From assembly GCF_036588685.1 (NCBI RefSeq), contig NC_086374.1:68570457-68634456 (forward strand): DNA of 64,000 bases, written 5' to 3'. This document shows, piece after piece, positions 42,468 through 57,400 of the stretch (the first letter of the stretch is position 1; each line of letters starts with the position of its first letter). Made by a program: the position numbers and the translations under genes. This DNA is from Mytilus trossulus (taxonomy: Eukaryota > Mollusca > Bivalvia > Mytilida > Mytilidae). The notes beneath the pieces were generated by a model that saw nothing but the letters and a program-made list of their open reading frames with translations, was not told the DNA's origin and ran no database searches.

Positions 42468-42480
42468 ATGAGCACTAAAG
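42468..42480 (+). CDS. paralogue B exon 1 (start codon, 13 nt coding)
   Basis: ATG AGC ACT AAA G, then GTAAGC. The leftover G joins TT of the next exon to give Val, and the frame stays open. An in-frame start nearby is not needed; this one follows 'caaag', acceptable context. Confidence 0.75.
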
Positions 42481-45400
42481 GTAAGCTTTTAAGATTCTGT
42501 AGTGCATGTACAGCTTGCAATAATACTATAACTCTTTTGTAAATGAATGTCAATTAAATTGTACAATAAAGCTATAATAGCGACATATATTTAATATTAT
42601 TGATGTGAAATTAAAAAGTATAAACATTTATCAATTTAATCTGTATTTTACTTTAAAAATCTGTGCAGTTACCACCACAGGCGTGACTTTGAAAACCGCA
42701 CCATCTGTTAGTGGAACACAATCCCATCCTGGAGCAAAGCGAGTGCACCCTTTGAATGAACCAACTGCTGTCAAAATATTTGTAACTCCAACAGACAATA
42801 AAGAGTTTGTAAGTGTTCATCAGTTGATCAATGTCCACTATGATTTGGTAGATGTTTATGTCCTTGCATATTCAAGTCATTGAAACGTTACGCAAATTAT
42901 ATACTAATACAATATATATAAAAAAGTAAAACCACAAAAAATACTAAACTCCGAGGAAAATTCAAAACGGAAAGCTCGAATCAAATGGCAAAATCAAAAG
43001 CTCAAACACCTCAAACAAATGGATAATAACAACTGTCATATTCCCTGACTTGGTACAAGCATTTTCTTAAATAGAAAAAGTATGTATCAAGCATTTAAGT
43101 AAAAGGTAAACGTTTTTAACTTTCACCGAAACCATTAAAAAATCCCAAGGTTTTTAAAATATCTTTTTAAAATATATATACGTACATATGAGTATTATTT
43201 TCTTACATTATAATGTCTGCAAAACTTTTTTTAAAGGTCTGCAAAAGATATATACATATGCAATTAATGTGTCATTCTTTTTTTAAGAATTAATTTAATG
43301 TGAGTGACAGTTTATCTCTTAATTAATATATCAACCCTACAATTCTCTTAAGTCTGCCAACTCATTGCGTTTATAATAACATTTTATATATCAGGATCAA
43401 AATATGAACAAGGTGAAATTTTATAATTTGTGATTAATAATACTGTGAAGTATATTACTAACAAAGCCAAAGACAAAAAGCTGATAGAGTAATGTATAGT
43501 AATGCAAATTCTTTCTGGACAGTTTTGTAAGCATTCTAATTTGATAAATTAATTTGTGTTTTGCTTGATAAAAAAAAATCCCCATTGGCTTTCCTGCAAA
43601 CATTGTTCTTTAATTTAAAAATGTTAAAAGACTGGTGCTAAAAAACTTCAGCTCGGCTACACACTTAAATGTTTATATTTAAAATAGTTCAACATTGACA
43701 AGAACTGTATGGTTTATATAAAGTTGACAAAGATGTGATATCTCGCTTAACATTAAAATGATGGGGCAAAGAAAAACGTTCTTGTCAACAGAAATCATTA
43801 ATAATAAAAACAATACAATAGATTGATCATATAATCGCATTTTATTTTAATATGTTGCAACTTTGATCCTACAAGTGACAGTTCTATGTTCGGTTTGCAG
43901 TTTTGTTAAGCAGCAGCTTTTGAAAAAAATACCTGTCTAGTTTGTATGAATTTAATAACTCTGATATGGAAATAACACACGAGGTACTTAGAAATTGTGT
44001 ATATCATTCTACCATGATTATTTCGTTATTATCATTTTCTAGAATCACCTAGGAATACAGTTGTTGCAGCTGATACGTAACGGGAACGCAAAACAAGCAC
44101 TAGAACTACTTGATAAAAATGCAGATGTGTGTTTTTGTGACCAGGTGAAATTAATATATACGATTTTTTGTCAAGTCTGCGACTGTTGTCGCAAAAACGA
44201 GACATAACGATCATACATTCCTTCGTCATCATCGTCGGTGGATTCCACAAATATTCACTGTGTGGTAAAAGATTTTTAAATTAAATAACTTTCTATAAGT
44301 GTCCAGGATTTCTTCCAAACTTGGACAGAAGCTTGTTTGTGGTCATAAGATAGTATATAAAAGTAAATTTTGTAAAACAATAATCTGTTTATTCATCTTT
44401 TACTTATGAATGGACTGTTTTTCTGCCAGTTAACATTACATTCTCTCTGTGGTTAAAGTTTATGTTATTAATAACTTTCTTCAACTATCTTGGATCAGTA
44501 CTAAAATTGGACAGAAGTTTGTTTATGATCAAAAGCTTGTATTTAGAGTGTCTTTCAGTTAACATTACATACAGTCTGCAGTTAATTTTTTTTAATCATT
44601 AATTAGATTTGTTAACCATCCTGATTTTTTTACCATACTAAGCTTCTTATAACCAAAAGAAAGTATCTAGTAGATGAAACGTTTTGATACTTTTTTTTCT
44701 CCATTTGTGTTGAGTCTACGACTAACAGCAAAAGTAGGCGAGACACTTGGTTCCTCGGAATTCTTACGATTTTGTTGCTGAAGAGTCGTATAAATGCTTT
44801 TTTGTACCTTTTGGTTGCCTTTGTTTCATTAGCATATACACGTTGGGCCCACTTTGTATTTAATCGTATTTGGCTTTTAAAAAGGTAAATCACAAAAATA
44901 CCGAATTTCGACAAAAAGATAGTATGTGCATCGCAAACTATTTTTAAGTGCCTTTTTTTTGGTATTTTGCTTCAGAAGTAAAGCCCATTTTCAACTGATA
45001 ATTAAAACATGTCTTCCAGAATAAAATATCAGTTAGGGAGCTACCATTTGATTTTTATGGGGGGCTAGGATGAAAAATTTTGTCCTGCATTTTGTTTAGC
45101 TGTAATCTCTGTCCTGCCTTTTTATTTTTCACTCTGTTCGGTCCTGCCTTTTTTTTTTTTTTTTAGTTTATGCTGACTTTTATTTACCTAAATTGTCGTC
45201 CTGACTTTTTTTTGCAAGTGTCTCATCCTGCCTTTTTATTGACTCAAAACTCCTGTCCTGCCTATTTTTTTCAAATTTCATCCTAGCCCCCCTCCCCCCA
45301 TAAAAATCAAATGGTAGCTCCCTTAACGTCAAACGGATTTAATGTATCGACGTCATAAGTCATAAGGATGTTTGATCATAAGTGCTCATCAATGTAAAGA

Positions 45401-48400
45401 AATACAAAGTTATGTATCAAACTGTTAAAAATAAAATCAATATTAATACCACATTGAAAGATCGTACTATAATGTGAACTTGATAATTCTGAAGGTGATA
45501 AAATTATTCATAGGACCAATTTGTTTAAAGTAGCGTTTCTGACTTTACTAGCTCTAAACATGTATGAACATTTTCCTTCAAATTAGGATGTTCAAATATA
45601 ACTTGATAATTACCAGTTATATATGTATTACTGTACGGTATCTAAATCATATTACTTGATATACAGGCATAACGAACAAGTAGGGAAAAAAATGGATAAA
45701 AGAACATCACCGTCTTCAAAAATAAAAATAAACAGAAGTCAATGAAAAATCACCTCTTTTATCTAGAATTTATCATATGAAACTTAAATCGTTTCTGGTT
45801 TTATATCCATGAACCATTATCACTACCCGATAAAAAGTAAAATCACAAAAATACTGAACTCAGAGGAAAATCAATACGGGAAGTCCATAATCACATGGCC
45901 AAATCAAATAACAAAACGCATCAAAAACGAATAGACAAGAACTGTCATATTCCTGACTTGGTACAGGCATTTTCAAATGTAGAAAATGGTGGATTAAACC
46001 TGGTTCTATAGCGCTAACCCTCTCTCTTTAATAACAGTCTCATCAAATTCCGTTATATTTACATGATGCGTTAAATAAACAGTCACAATTAATAAAATAG
46101 TCAAAATATGGGTACATCAGTCATCATCGATAACAATTTTAAAAGGGACAATTTAACAGAACACAAAAACATCTATATACGAACACATGGATTGACTTGA
46201 GTGTCTGATGTCATAAAATTTGTATACGTCACATAAATTTGTCGTTCAATGTGCATACAAACAGTTTTAAAATTTACATAGGCAATGTAAGCATACAGAG
46301 TTAAAAAATCAAAAGTATGTAAGAACAAATTACAGAAAAAGACCGAGATTTAAATTAGTCCACAAGTTATAGGTAGAATTTATGAGAATCCAAAAATAGT
46401 TAATTCCACTACGCGATTGAATGATTTTGACGTTTGTGCTTCAACGTATATAGTAATTCATAATAGAAATATATCATAACTAGATTTGCGATTGCAAGCA
46501 ATAGCGGATGGCACCCTTCCCCTATTGCCAGGTGAGCGGTAGCCATGGTTACGGCAGCCATTTTGGAAATTCCAAACTCAAAAGTCAAGTGTACATTAGC
46601 TGAGCAACATTTGTTATAAGTTTCAATAAATTTGAAGCATTTTGAAGTTTTTCGTATTTTTGCTGTTTCCATGGTAACGGCGGCCATTTTGAATATTCCA
46701 AAGTCAAACCCCCGCTGCAATTTTTTCCCTCCACAATCATATACCATTTAATGTCTTTAGAATAAATTAAACTTTGATGTTCTAGAATGTTCTGTGAAAA
46801 TTCAAAGTTTTGGCCTTTTTGCATTGTTTCCATGGTAACAACAGCGATTTTGGAAATTCCAACGCCAAATTCCACATCTTCCAATGTTGCTCATCGTTAC
46901 TGTGAAGTTTCATTAAGTTTGGAACATTTTGAGATTTTTGAATTTTTTGGAGTAGTTTCCATGGCAACATAGTAGTTCCAATGAGTGCCAAAATCATCCA
47001 ACACCTGTATATAGTGGGCACCTACATTGTATCAAAATATAATGATTCTAAGTTAAAGCATATCCTAGCAGTTCACCAAACCAAAAAATGGATTTTTTCA
47101 CATTTGTTCTGTTTCCATGGTAACGGCGGACATCTTGAAAGTGCCAACCCCAAAAAGCAAATCTTCACATGGTGGTTAACATTATGGTATAGTTCCATCA
47201 ACTTGGGTTCATTCAATTCCGAGATCCAGAGTGGACAAAAAAGTGTGGAAGAAAAATAAAAATAAAAACAAAAAGAAACGTAGAATAACAATACGTCACC
47301 CCAACTCCGTTGAGGGTGCCATAATGACATAAAAGGTCATTCCAGATAAATGTGAAATGTGTGTGTTTAAACTCAATTTATACATATAACGTCTAAATGA
47401 TTTATTCTTAATATTTGTATTTTTTAAAGATTGATCAGACAATGCAAAATACTTGTTTTAAACCTTGACTTTTTATAGGCTGGATGGAGTGCAATGCACC
47501 ATGCAGCTTGTAACGGCTTTGTGGAACTAATAATACATCTGAGAGAGAAAGGAGCTTCAGTTGACGCCTTAGATTGTGTAAGTACTGAAGGACAAAAGTA
47601 GAGATTTCGCATAGATTAATATTGGACCGATTTTGCATATGTTAATATTGGACCAGCCGTATTGAAGTCTTAAGGGCATATGATACAGTTACAGGGGAGG
47701 TATTGACGTTGCTAACGTAAATTGTTAATGTTATTGTCAAACTATGACTTATCGGGAGAGATGCAGTTTTCAACTGAATTTTTATCATTCAAACTTATTT
47801 AACTTGAAAACGAGTTCATGAACCCCTCTTTTTTAAAATGCCATTTGGTTTGATTACGCGAGAAGATTATGTGTGCCAGTTTTCATGAAAACTTAAACAA
47901 TGCAATTTTTTTTAATTAGATAATACTAGTATACAGTAAAAAAAAATGTTTTTTTTCTACATTCATGAACATTTGATAAATATGAGTTATTCCTGAATAA
48001 AAAATGTATAAATTTTAAAAATACTTTAAAAAAAGAAAGTACTAATATTAAACAAAAAACAGTTTGTGTTTATCTTTTCAAACAAAAAAGTTATGTCTTT
48101 CTTTCGAAAAGGAAAATTACGTCCACAAACCTGATTTTTGAGCAAATATACAAAATTTCGACCTCATTTTACCCAAAAAGTAGCACATGAAGGTATATTT
48201 ATTACATATTTGATTTCATCAGGTAAAAAATAGTCTATATGGACTTTTTTTTTTTTTTTTTATCAAAATGTAAATACGGGACAAAAACTGTATCATATGC
48301 CCTTTAAAGCCCCAGTCACACTGTCACGTTTTACTACGTTTGAAAATGCTACATTTCAACTACGTTTTGAAAAAAAATGTCCCGTTATTTTGAAATAATG

Positions 48401-51400
48401 AAATTTATTACATAGTAAGCACGTTTTGTTACGTTCCGCTAAGCTTTGATACGTATTAACTAGGTTTCTACCTTGTTTCAATTTTTGATAGGTTTGTTGT
48501 TAAATTTTCAAAACAGGCAGATCCAGTTTTGAACAGAGGATCACTCCGTTTCGATAAGCTTCGTTACGTATATTCCGGTTTCGCTACGCTTTTAATACAT
48601 AGTTAAGCGTAGCTCTTGAAATGTGACAGTGTGACTGGAGCTTATTAGGTGAAGAATTTGTATTAAAAGTTTTACTTTGAAAATGATGATGAATATTTTT
48701 TTACCAATCAATAATATTGAAATTGTAAGAAATTTATGTAAGTATTAACATAAATCAATTTACATTCATAATGACTTCAGAACCAATAAAAGATTTTAAT
48801 GAAAACATTTAAAGTAAAGCATAACTATTTATTTCAGTCGAATGAAACCCCATTACATAAGGCGTCGAGGAAGGGCCATGCTGAAGCAGTTATAGTGCTC
48901 ATAACATTTGGCGCGGAAATTAGTGCTGTAAACAGTGTAAGATTATTTTTTGTAAACAATTTTGTTCCTTGCTGAAGTCAAAGATGGTTATTTTTTTTAT
49001 ATGATTGTATTTTATATTATGTTGTCATTTCAATGTTATATTTAACTTTGCCATTAAAGTGCGAGGTTTGGCATGCCACAAAACCATGTTCAACCCACCA
49101 TTTTTATTCCCCTTTAAAAATGTCCTGTACCAAGTCAGGAAGATAGCCATTGTTATATTATTGCTTGTTTCTGTGTGTGTTGCATTTTAATGTTGTGTCG
49201 TTTGTTTTCATTATTTTTTTAGATATTAAGATAAGACGTGGCACGGTACTTGTTTATCCCAAATTCATGTATTTGGTTTAGATGTTACATTTGTTATTCT
49301 CGTGGGATTTTGTCTGATGCGTTTCGGTGTTGTGTCGTTGTTCTCCTCTTATATTTTTTGTCCATGGATTAATGAGTTTTGAACAGCGGTATACTACTGT
49401 TGCCTTTATGTATATTACTTGTTAGTCTCATTTATATATGTTTTATATGTTTTTATCATCATTAACACATATCCAGCAGAAATAAATGATGTGATTAGCA
49501 ACATGTTTATTCTATAAAGAAATGTCATTTTATGTTAAATATGAAGTATTTTTATACGCCCGTCATAATTTTGACGGGACGTTTTCTGGTATACAAATGT
49601 CCGGCGTCCGTCCGTCTGTCCGTCTGTCTGTTTGGCGTAAACATGTCGCACTGTAACTTGAGAACGACTTATCCAAATGTCTTGAAACTTAATACAGTTG
49701 TTTATTATAATGGTCAAATGATCTGTATACGTTTTGGTGAAATAAGATTATTTTTTTTTGAGTTACGGCACATTGTAACTAAAACAGGTGGTGTGTTTTT
49801 TTTTTTGTCGTACCATATCTCAAAAACGATTTTTGATTAATGCTTAAAACTTTTATACACACTTCTTAGTTATATTAATCGAAAAATCTGTTTACTTTTT
49901 TGTGATGATTCAAAATTTTATTTTTGAGTTATTGAGTATTTAGTTAAAAAAGGAGAGGTTTTTAGCATGTCGCGCCGTATCCCAAAAGCAATTTATGATT
50001 ATTGCTTAAAACTTTTCACACTTCTTTGTTATATTAATCCAAAGATCTGTATACTTTTTGGTCTTGATTCAAAATTTATTTTAGTGATATATAAAAAAGG
50101 AGGGGGAGGGTTCACCTGTCCCGCCGTATCTCCTTAACAATATATAGTTATTGATTAAAACTTTCTCAGAAACTATTTATGATTATTGCATAAAACTTCC
50201 ACACAAGACGACGGACGTATCATGCGCTCATGGTGCAGCTGTTTATTACTTTCCTTAATACATTTCATTTTGTCAATATATAAAACAGCAAGTCTTACAA
50301 TTTTATGTATATACAATAAGAAGGTGGAGTCTAATAACAATAAGACATCTATCCACCACCTGAGGCCAAATAACGTTTATATAAGCAACTATAGGGAATC
50401 ACACACTGCATTTTGCTTACAATTTTGTCTAAGGCATGATCCGTAGGTATAATGGTATGTACATGAATGTACATTTGTATATTTTCCGCTTATTCCATTT
50501 TGAAAAAAATAAAGAATTGCTTTCTTTCATTATTTTAAAAGTTGACTAAAAACCAATATCTTGCATTTATTTTTTTCTTCTATGCGCAGAATGGAGAAAC
50601 TGCATTAGAGCTTGCAGTGAAAACTGTCCAAACTACAGTTGTAGAGAATTTGTGCATGCTTGGAGTTGAAGTTTTGTTGCAAGACTGGGTTTGTACAATA
50701 TAAAATTAATCTCAATACATTGGTAGCTTTGTTTGACAATCAGAGTCACAATATACTTTTGAAAATTACATCATAACATAATTTCGATTTTTTTAAAAGT
50801 TTGTTTTATCGCATTCCATAGATGAAAACATAAAAATCAAATAATTTTCATATATTCATAACCTATGTAAGTTTTCTTCGGGTCGTATGATTCAACAAAA
50901 GCAGCCTTTCTTGTTTAAACACTTTTTATTGTTCAAAATCACGATTGGATCAGACAAAAGTTTCCCAACTTTCAAAGTTTTCATCAATGATCTTCCTACT
51001 GCTTCCCTAGTTTCAACTGCTTTTGGAGAATTATTATTTCAATATCCCACTTTGTTCATGTTAGATTTTCCGTCTAAATGATAGCTCATATTCCTTCGAA
51101 TATATCAATTATTCTAGTACGGTTAATATAGTTTGGATAGTTGCACATACATTTTGATCCCCATTTACATTTTTAATGCTGAATACCTTTTGCTGCAACT
51201 ATCATTTAAGAATTAATGCATAACCTGCCAGTTTTTAGCAAAATGAATATTATAGGCGTAGAAAATTAATTGCTTTGACTTGTATGCTACAACTCTCACT
51301 TTCTGTCCACTCCCAACTCACAAAATCTGTTTTTTTTATAATAACAATAATGACAATAATTTTATTTTATTCCAGTCATGGTCAATGATTGAGGAAAACG

Positions 51401-54400
51401 AACTGAGTAAGAAACAGAGGAAAATTATAGAAATATTGCTTAAGCAGCATTCTCGCAGTTCTGGATATGCACAAAAGTAATTTCTTTCTTTTTTACAAAT
51501 GATTTTTAAGATACAATCACCTTTTCTCTGGGAACAAAAGGAGGAACGAAAGATACCAGAGGGACAGTCAAACTCATAGATTGAAAATAAACTGACAACG
51601 CCATGGCTATAAATTAAAAGACAAACAGACAAATAATAGTACAGAAGACACCAAAAAGTGGGGATGATCTCATGTGCTCCGGAAGGGTAAACAAATCTAT
51701 GCAAATCTATGCCCCACATGTGGCACCCGTCGTGTTACTTATGTTATCACAAATCCGGTAAATAGTCTAAATCGGTAGGTACATAAGAAACATATCCGAT
51801 GTCATCTGTGAAACGGTTATTCCATAATGGTCAACAAACTCGTGATGGTGTCCGTACAATTTACGATGGGATGATTTCAACTTCACCATTTGGAACTCAT
51901 GGTTTAATCGCTTCCTTATGAGCAGCAACCCTCTATCAAGAAAATCATGATAGGAAATCCAAGCCTGTGAATATCGTATCAATTGGGAGATATATACTCC
52001 GTATGCAGGCGCTGCTGGAATGTTGAAACACAGAAATGGACAGTTCACTATTGGGAAACTGAAATCATATTTTGTTTTCAACCGACCCTCATTGTCAATT
52101 GCAAGATGTGAGTCAAGATATGAGGCAGACTTAACTGTATCTGCAGTATCCTTTATCTCTAGTTTGATGGGATAGATTCTTTCAACATAGTCACTAAATT
52201 TTGTATTATTTAGTCATAAAACATCATCTTTATAGCTAAACGTAAAATTAAAAGAACAAACTGTGCCTATCGTTCCCCCCAGTTATGTATTGTTTATGTG
52301 ACAGACTTCATACAGGAGTTCTCAAAGAGAATAACAAACAATTGTTCTTCAACTTCTCGTTCCGCTTTATAGAAGACGCCTTTTTTATTGTGTACTATTT
52401 TTGTTATTTTTCTTTGTTTCTTTTTATATTTCAGATCCATTCAGTTTGAAATAGTTTCCCTAAAAGCCAATGAAAACAAATGTCTGGAAAATCTAGGAGT
52501 GGAGGTAATTGGTAATGATGATGCTAAAGATTTAGAAGTTATTGACAGTGGAGAAATAGATAACGACAGTTATTTTCTTTATTGTTGTAAGATGAAGACA
52601 GAATACTCTGAAGTCACAAGCAGCCTTAAACTTAAAGACAACACTGAACTTGTCAGCGATATTTATGAATGCCGACTTTGGTGTAACAAAAGGAAGACCC
52701 TGCGACTTAGTATACGTCTGAAAACTGTTCTTGCAAGTAATGAGAATCTCATTATAATGTCATCAAATGGAAAGATCGGACGAATAGATTGTATTGACAA
52801 GTTTACGGAACACAAGAACCAATCAAAGCATGTGAGTTTTCTCAAAAGCTGAATTGCACTGACACTTTATATAATTATTCCTACCTTTTAAAAAGAAGGA
52901 TCACGACAACGAACATAGAATTAAGGCACTATGCCAGTCATGAACACATCAAACAAAAACAAAACGAAGAGCTACTAAGGTGAAAAATATAAAAATTAGG
53001 AGACGACAGAGAGAACGAGACGAAACCAAATATAAGCACTCACTCAACATTGATAGATTATGTTTCCTTCGGATACTCAGGCACATTCCTTTGATTTCTA
53101 TGAGCAACTTACACAAACTAGAAATTTGTCACATTTTTGGTCTGAAATTGTGATATTATATTACTGTTTTTTTTGTTAGATTTAAACAAACTCAAAACGG
53201 AGAGAATAAGCAGAAGAGGGAAGGCATCAGACGTTTTCGACCGATTCCCTTTTTATGTTAAGGCAAATACTACCTAATAAAATAAGAAAGGAAGGCCATT
53301 TATAGATACCAGGCTTATAATTGTGTATGCCAGACGCACACTTTGTCTACAATAGACTCACCAATGCAGCTCGAACAAAAAGTTAAAAAGTACAAAGTTG
53401 AAAAAAAATACGAAAGGTTTTGAAGCTTAAGTGATGTATTCCTGCGATAGGAAATCCTTAGTATTTCGAATGTGATAATATCGATAAAATCAACAAGGAT
53501 TCATGTAAGTCAGAGGTGCTAAATACTAGGCTTCGCCAACATTGGCATCGACCAAGCGGTTGTAAAGTCATAATAGATACCAGGATTATAATTTTGTTCA
53601 CAAGACAACCGTTCCGTCTACAAAAGACTCAAACGTAGCTCTCCAATGAAACATTTAGTTTATCAATATTACAATTTCAACGATAACTCATGTCAACACA
53701 GAAGTTCTAGCTACAGGCTTAGTGATACACTCTGGACGAATATTTCCACCAGCAGGCTTTTAATTTTGTAAGCGCGTTTTATTTTCCCAAGACTCATCAA
53801 TGACGTTTTAATAAAAACAAAAGGCAAAAAAAAGTGCGAAGTTGAGGAGCATTCAGTGCCAAATTTTCCGAAAGGTTTTGAAAAAGACAGTTAATTCAGG
53901 TTAAATGTTAAACCCAATTTTCATTTTACCCTTATTTTTTCAGTATTCTGTGGCTCATGTTACAATAAGTGTTTACACAGCGTCAGTATCATTCTACTTT
54001 GGAAAACAAATAGAGCCGGAAAAGTTCAACATCGGTTCTGAAGCTGTGACACTGAAGCCAAAAGGAGAACCTGAAGCTGAAATAAGTATTCCTAAAGGCT
54101 CATTTGAATCAGATGGACAAATGTCTTTACAGGTAGCCATTTTTTCCAATTGCTAATAATTATACCCCGCAATTCATATTTGTATTCCCAATATACGCAC
54201 CATAGGTATTAGGATTAAATTTTGTATTGACGCAATATATCTTTAACATTAACTGAGGAATTCGTACTGTAGCTGAAATAGTTCTCTTATGTGTAAGTCA
54301 CCAATTGCCGAAAAAATACATGTATAAGCGATTTGTTTTAACTATACCAACTAATCGAAAAGGCATTTCAATCAAATAAAATAATAATGAACACTTTTTA

Positions 54401-57400
54401 AAGCGGTACTATAAATTACTATTTTAGCCTTTTCAAAATTTTCAATTCTGGATGAAATTTAAGTCGAAACGTAAATTCTAACCAACGGTATTTATTCGTA
54501 TCAAAAAAATTGAATAAAACTCTGTTTTTTTCATGATAATATTGTAATATTTCTTTTGTGGATTAAATAAAAGTCCTATATTTGTCCTATATTTGTCCAA
54601 AAGATAGTTATTTGAGCACAAGACATACAAACTATTTGCAAAACTTTGAAACAATGCATTTGTTGTAATATTTGTTTTGCATTTTTTCAATAATCATATA
54701 TTTTCTTGATTCCTATTTTTTTTATATCCAACTTTGTTATGTCTCACACAAAAAAAATAATCCTTTGAGGTGTATTTTTCCGAATTTGTCGAATGACGTC
54801 GAAATGTAGCTTAAATATTTCCTCATTACATAGTTGTTAAGTGTGGTTATACTTTAGATTGTTGATACCAAAGAAGTAAATGAAGAAGAACAAGAAGAAG
54901 AATCTGGAGATATGTTAACAACAAACATAGTCGACATATATATGACTGATGGACAACAACCAAAGCAAGAAATTGGTATAAAAATCCCAATCCATCACAA
55001 GTTGTCTGAGGATGATGCTGTTGTAATACTGGCAACCTCTAGCGATGCGCCTTGTTCAGTTGACGATTGGGAAGTCATGGAGGCAGAAATGGACGAATCT
55101 GGCAAATCTGCAACTTTTAGAATACGTCATTTTTCTATGTATGAAATTTTGGTTTCAGTATTTGGATTTTTGTTCAAAATATAGATGAACATTTTTAAAT
55201 ATTTTGTATCTGAAAGTGTATAGTTTGAATATTACAGACAGGTTGATCTATTCATTTTCTATAGAAAGGGGAATTTATACCACTTAATATATTTGCGTAA
55301 AGCTTTTTTCTGTACCTTTTTGTTAAAATTTGTGATATGCATTTGGTAGATTCAATAATTAAGACGACGCCTTAAACGGAGACAAAAAAAAATTGCAAAA
55401 GGGAAAGCATACGAGCAAGAAAGATAACAATTGACAATTTTTAACAACATCTTTTCTATAGATCATGGTACCATGATATTATACTTTAACAATTTTGCTT
55501 TTCCCCCGCTGTAGCAGATACAGATACATGTACATGTGAAAATTAGGGAAAAAGGTATTCACAAAAATACTGCACTCCGAGGTAAATTCAAACTAAAAGT
55601 CACTAATCAAAAAGCAAAATTAAAGGCTTAAACACATCAAACGAATGAATAACAAATGTCATATTCCTGACTTAACAAAGGCATTTTCTTTAGTAGAAAA
55701 TGGTGGATTAAGCCTGGTTTTACAGCAAGCTAAACCTAACACTTATAACCCGCCACAAGGAGTGTCTTTTTTCATTTTTATAAGAAAGAACTAATATTTA
55801 TGAAAACAAGTTTATTCAGTTAAAAATCTATGAATTTGTTCTTGTATTCGTTTTTGTAGCTATGCTGGTTCATCAAAAGAGAAAGTGAAAATAGACTTAC
55901 CCGGTGTTGTTGATGCTTTAGAGAGATCTTTAAACCGACAAAGAAAGATTGAATTCATCTTTCTAACAAAATGGGTAAATGTTGACACTCTGCTCTTGGT
56001 GATCGAAGGAACCGCTGCACGGAAATCTGATAGTAGAATAAAATATTGGGCGAGACAAGGCTATAATGAAAAATCATTGAAGAGAAGCAAAGAAAGTCGT
56101 GTCAAAAATGGGCAAAGATTCATGGTAAATTTTCGTTTGATTTCAAAATTTTATAGAAATGATCTCTCGAAGCAAATGTTTGAATCAAAGCTACAATGGA
56201 GGAAATTTAGGAATGTTCTCATTACCACAGATATCGGAGATACGATAAATATGATTAGATTATTTTAAACATTGTTATTAACATGTTGATCAAAGTTATG
56301 AAAATGATCTTTTGGTAAAAATATATAATAAAGCAACAACCTTGACAAAGTTATCATTGACTAACAGCTATATACATAGTTCTGCATAAGGAATCTTGAA
56401 ACAAAATTATGATGGTTTAAGCATAAATACTGCTGGCATTTCCCCTCATATTTCGAACAAGATTTTTGCAAATTATGTATTGTTTCCTTAGATGCAAGAC
56501 GTTTGAAATTTTAAGGCAATAAAGTTAAAATACATTTAATTGACATATAATAAACTTGTATCCCTCTCATGTATACTTATTTTGGTATAGCACACGTGTC
56601 CGGGAAATGTTAAAGAACCTTGTCCTTACAAATGTGTGTCATGATGCTTTGGACGCCGGAATATAAAGCTGTATTCTCTTTTTATCTCACCTGACCTGAA
56701 AGGTCAAGTGAGCTTTTCTCATCACTTGGCGTCCGTCGTCCCTAAACTTTTACAAAAATCTTCTCCTCTTAGACTACTGGGCAAAATTTAACCAAACTTG
56801 GCCACAATCATTATTGTGGTATTTAGTTTAAAAGCTATGTCTGATGACCCGACCAAACAACAAAGATGGCCACCATGGCTAAAAATCAAACATATGGGTA
56901 AAATGTAGATTTTGGCTTATATCTTTGAAACCAAAGCAGTGAGAGCAAATCTGACAGGGGGAATATTGTTTATAAGTTCATGATCTATCTGTCCTGAAAT
57001 TTTCAGACAAATTGGTCAACCCGTTGTTGGGTGTCTGCCCCCGAATTAGTAATTTTAAGGGAAATTTTGCAGTTTTTGGTTTTTAATTTGAATATTATTA
57101 TAGATAGAGATAAACTGTAAACAGCAATAATGTTTAGCAAAGTAGGATCTACAAATACCTAAACATGACCAAATTTGTCAATTACCTTCTTAAGGAGTTA
57201 TTACACTTTATAGTTAATTTCAAACAATTTTTTCATAAATTTCATAATTTTTTGTAAATTTGTACAAAATATTTCCCTGTAACTACTGGGCCAAGTTTAG
57301 TATAGATATAGATAATTGTAGCAACAAATATGTTCAGTAAAGTAAGATCTATAAACACATCACCATTACCAAAACACAATTGTGTCATGAATTTATCTGT

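Noticed and set aside
46409-47021. Minus-strand frames with repeated 'ISKMAAVTMETA' words
   Set aside because: They are translations of a tandem DNA repeat; several frames are open at once and they lie in an intron of paralogue B.
49532-49840. Open frame with SVRLSVCLFG
   Set aside because: It arises from 'gtccgtctgtccgtctgtct' repeats at the start of a hairpin-ended element.
54478-54690. Minus-strand frame in the ZU5 intron of paralogue B
   Set aside because: AT-rich intron DNA with no homology; the strong plus-strand exons on both sides explain the region.
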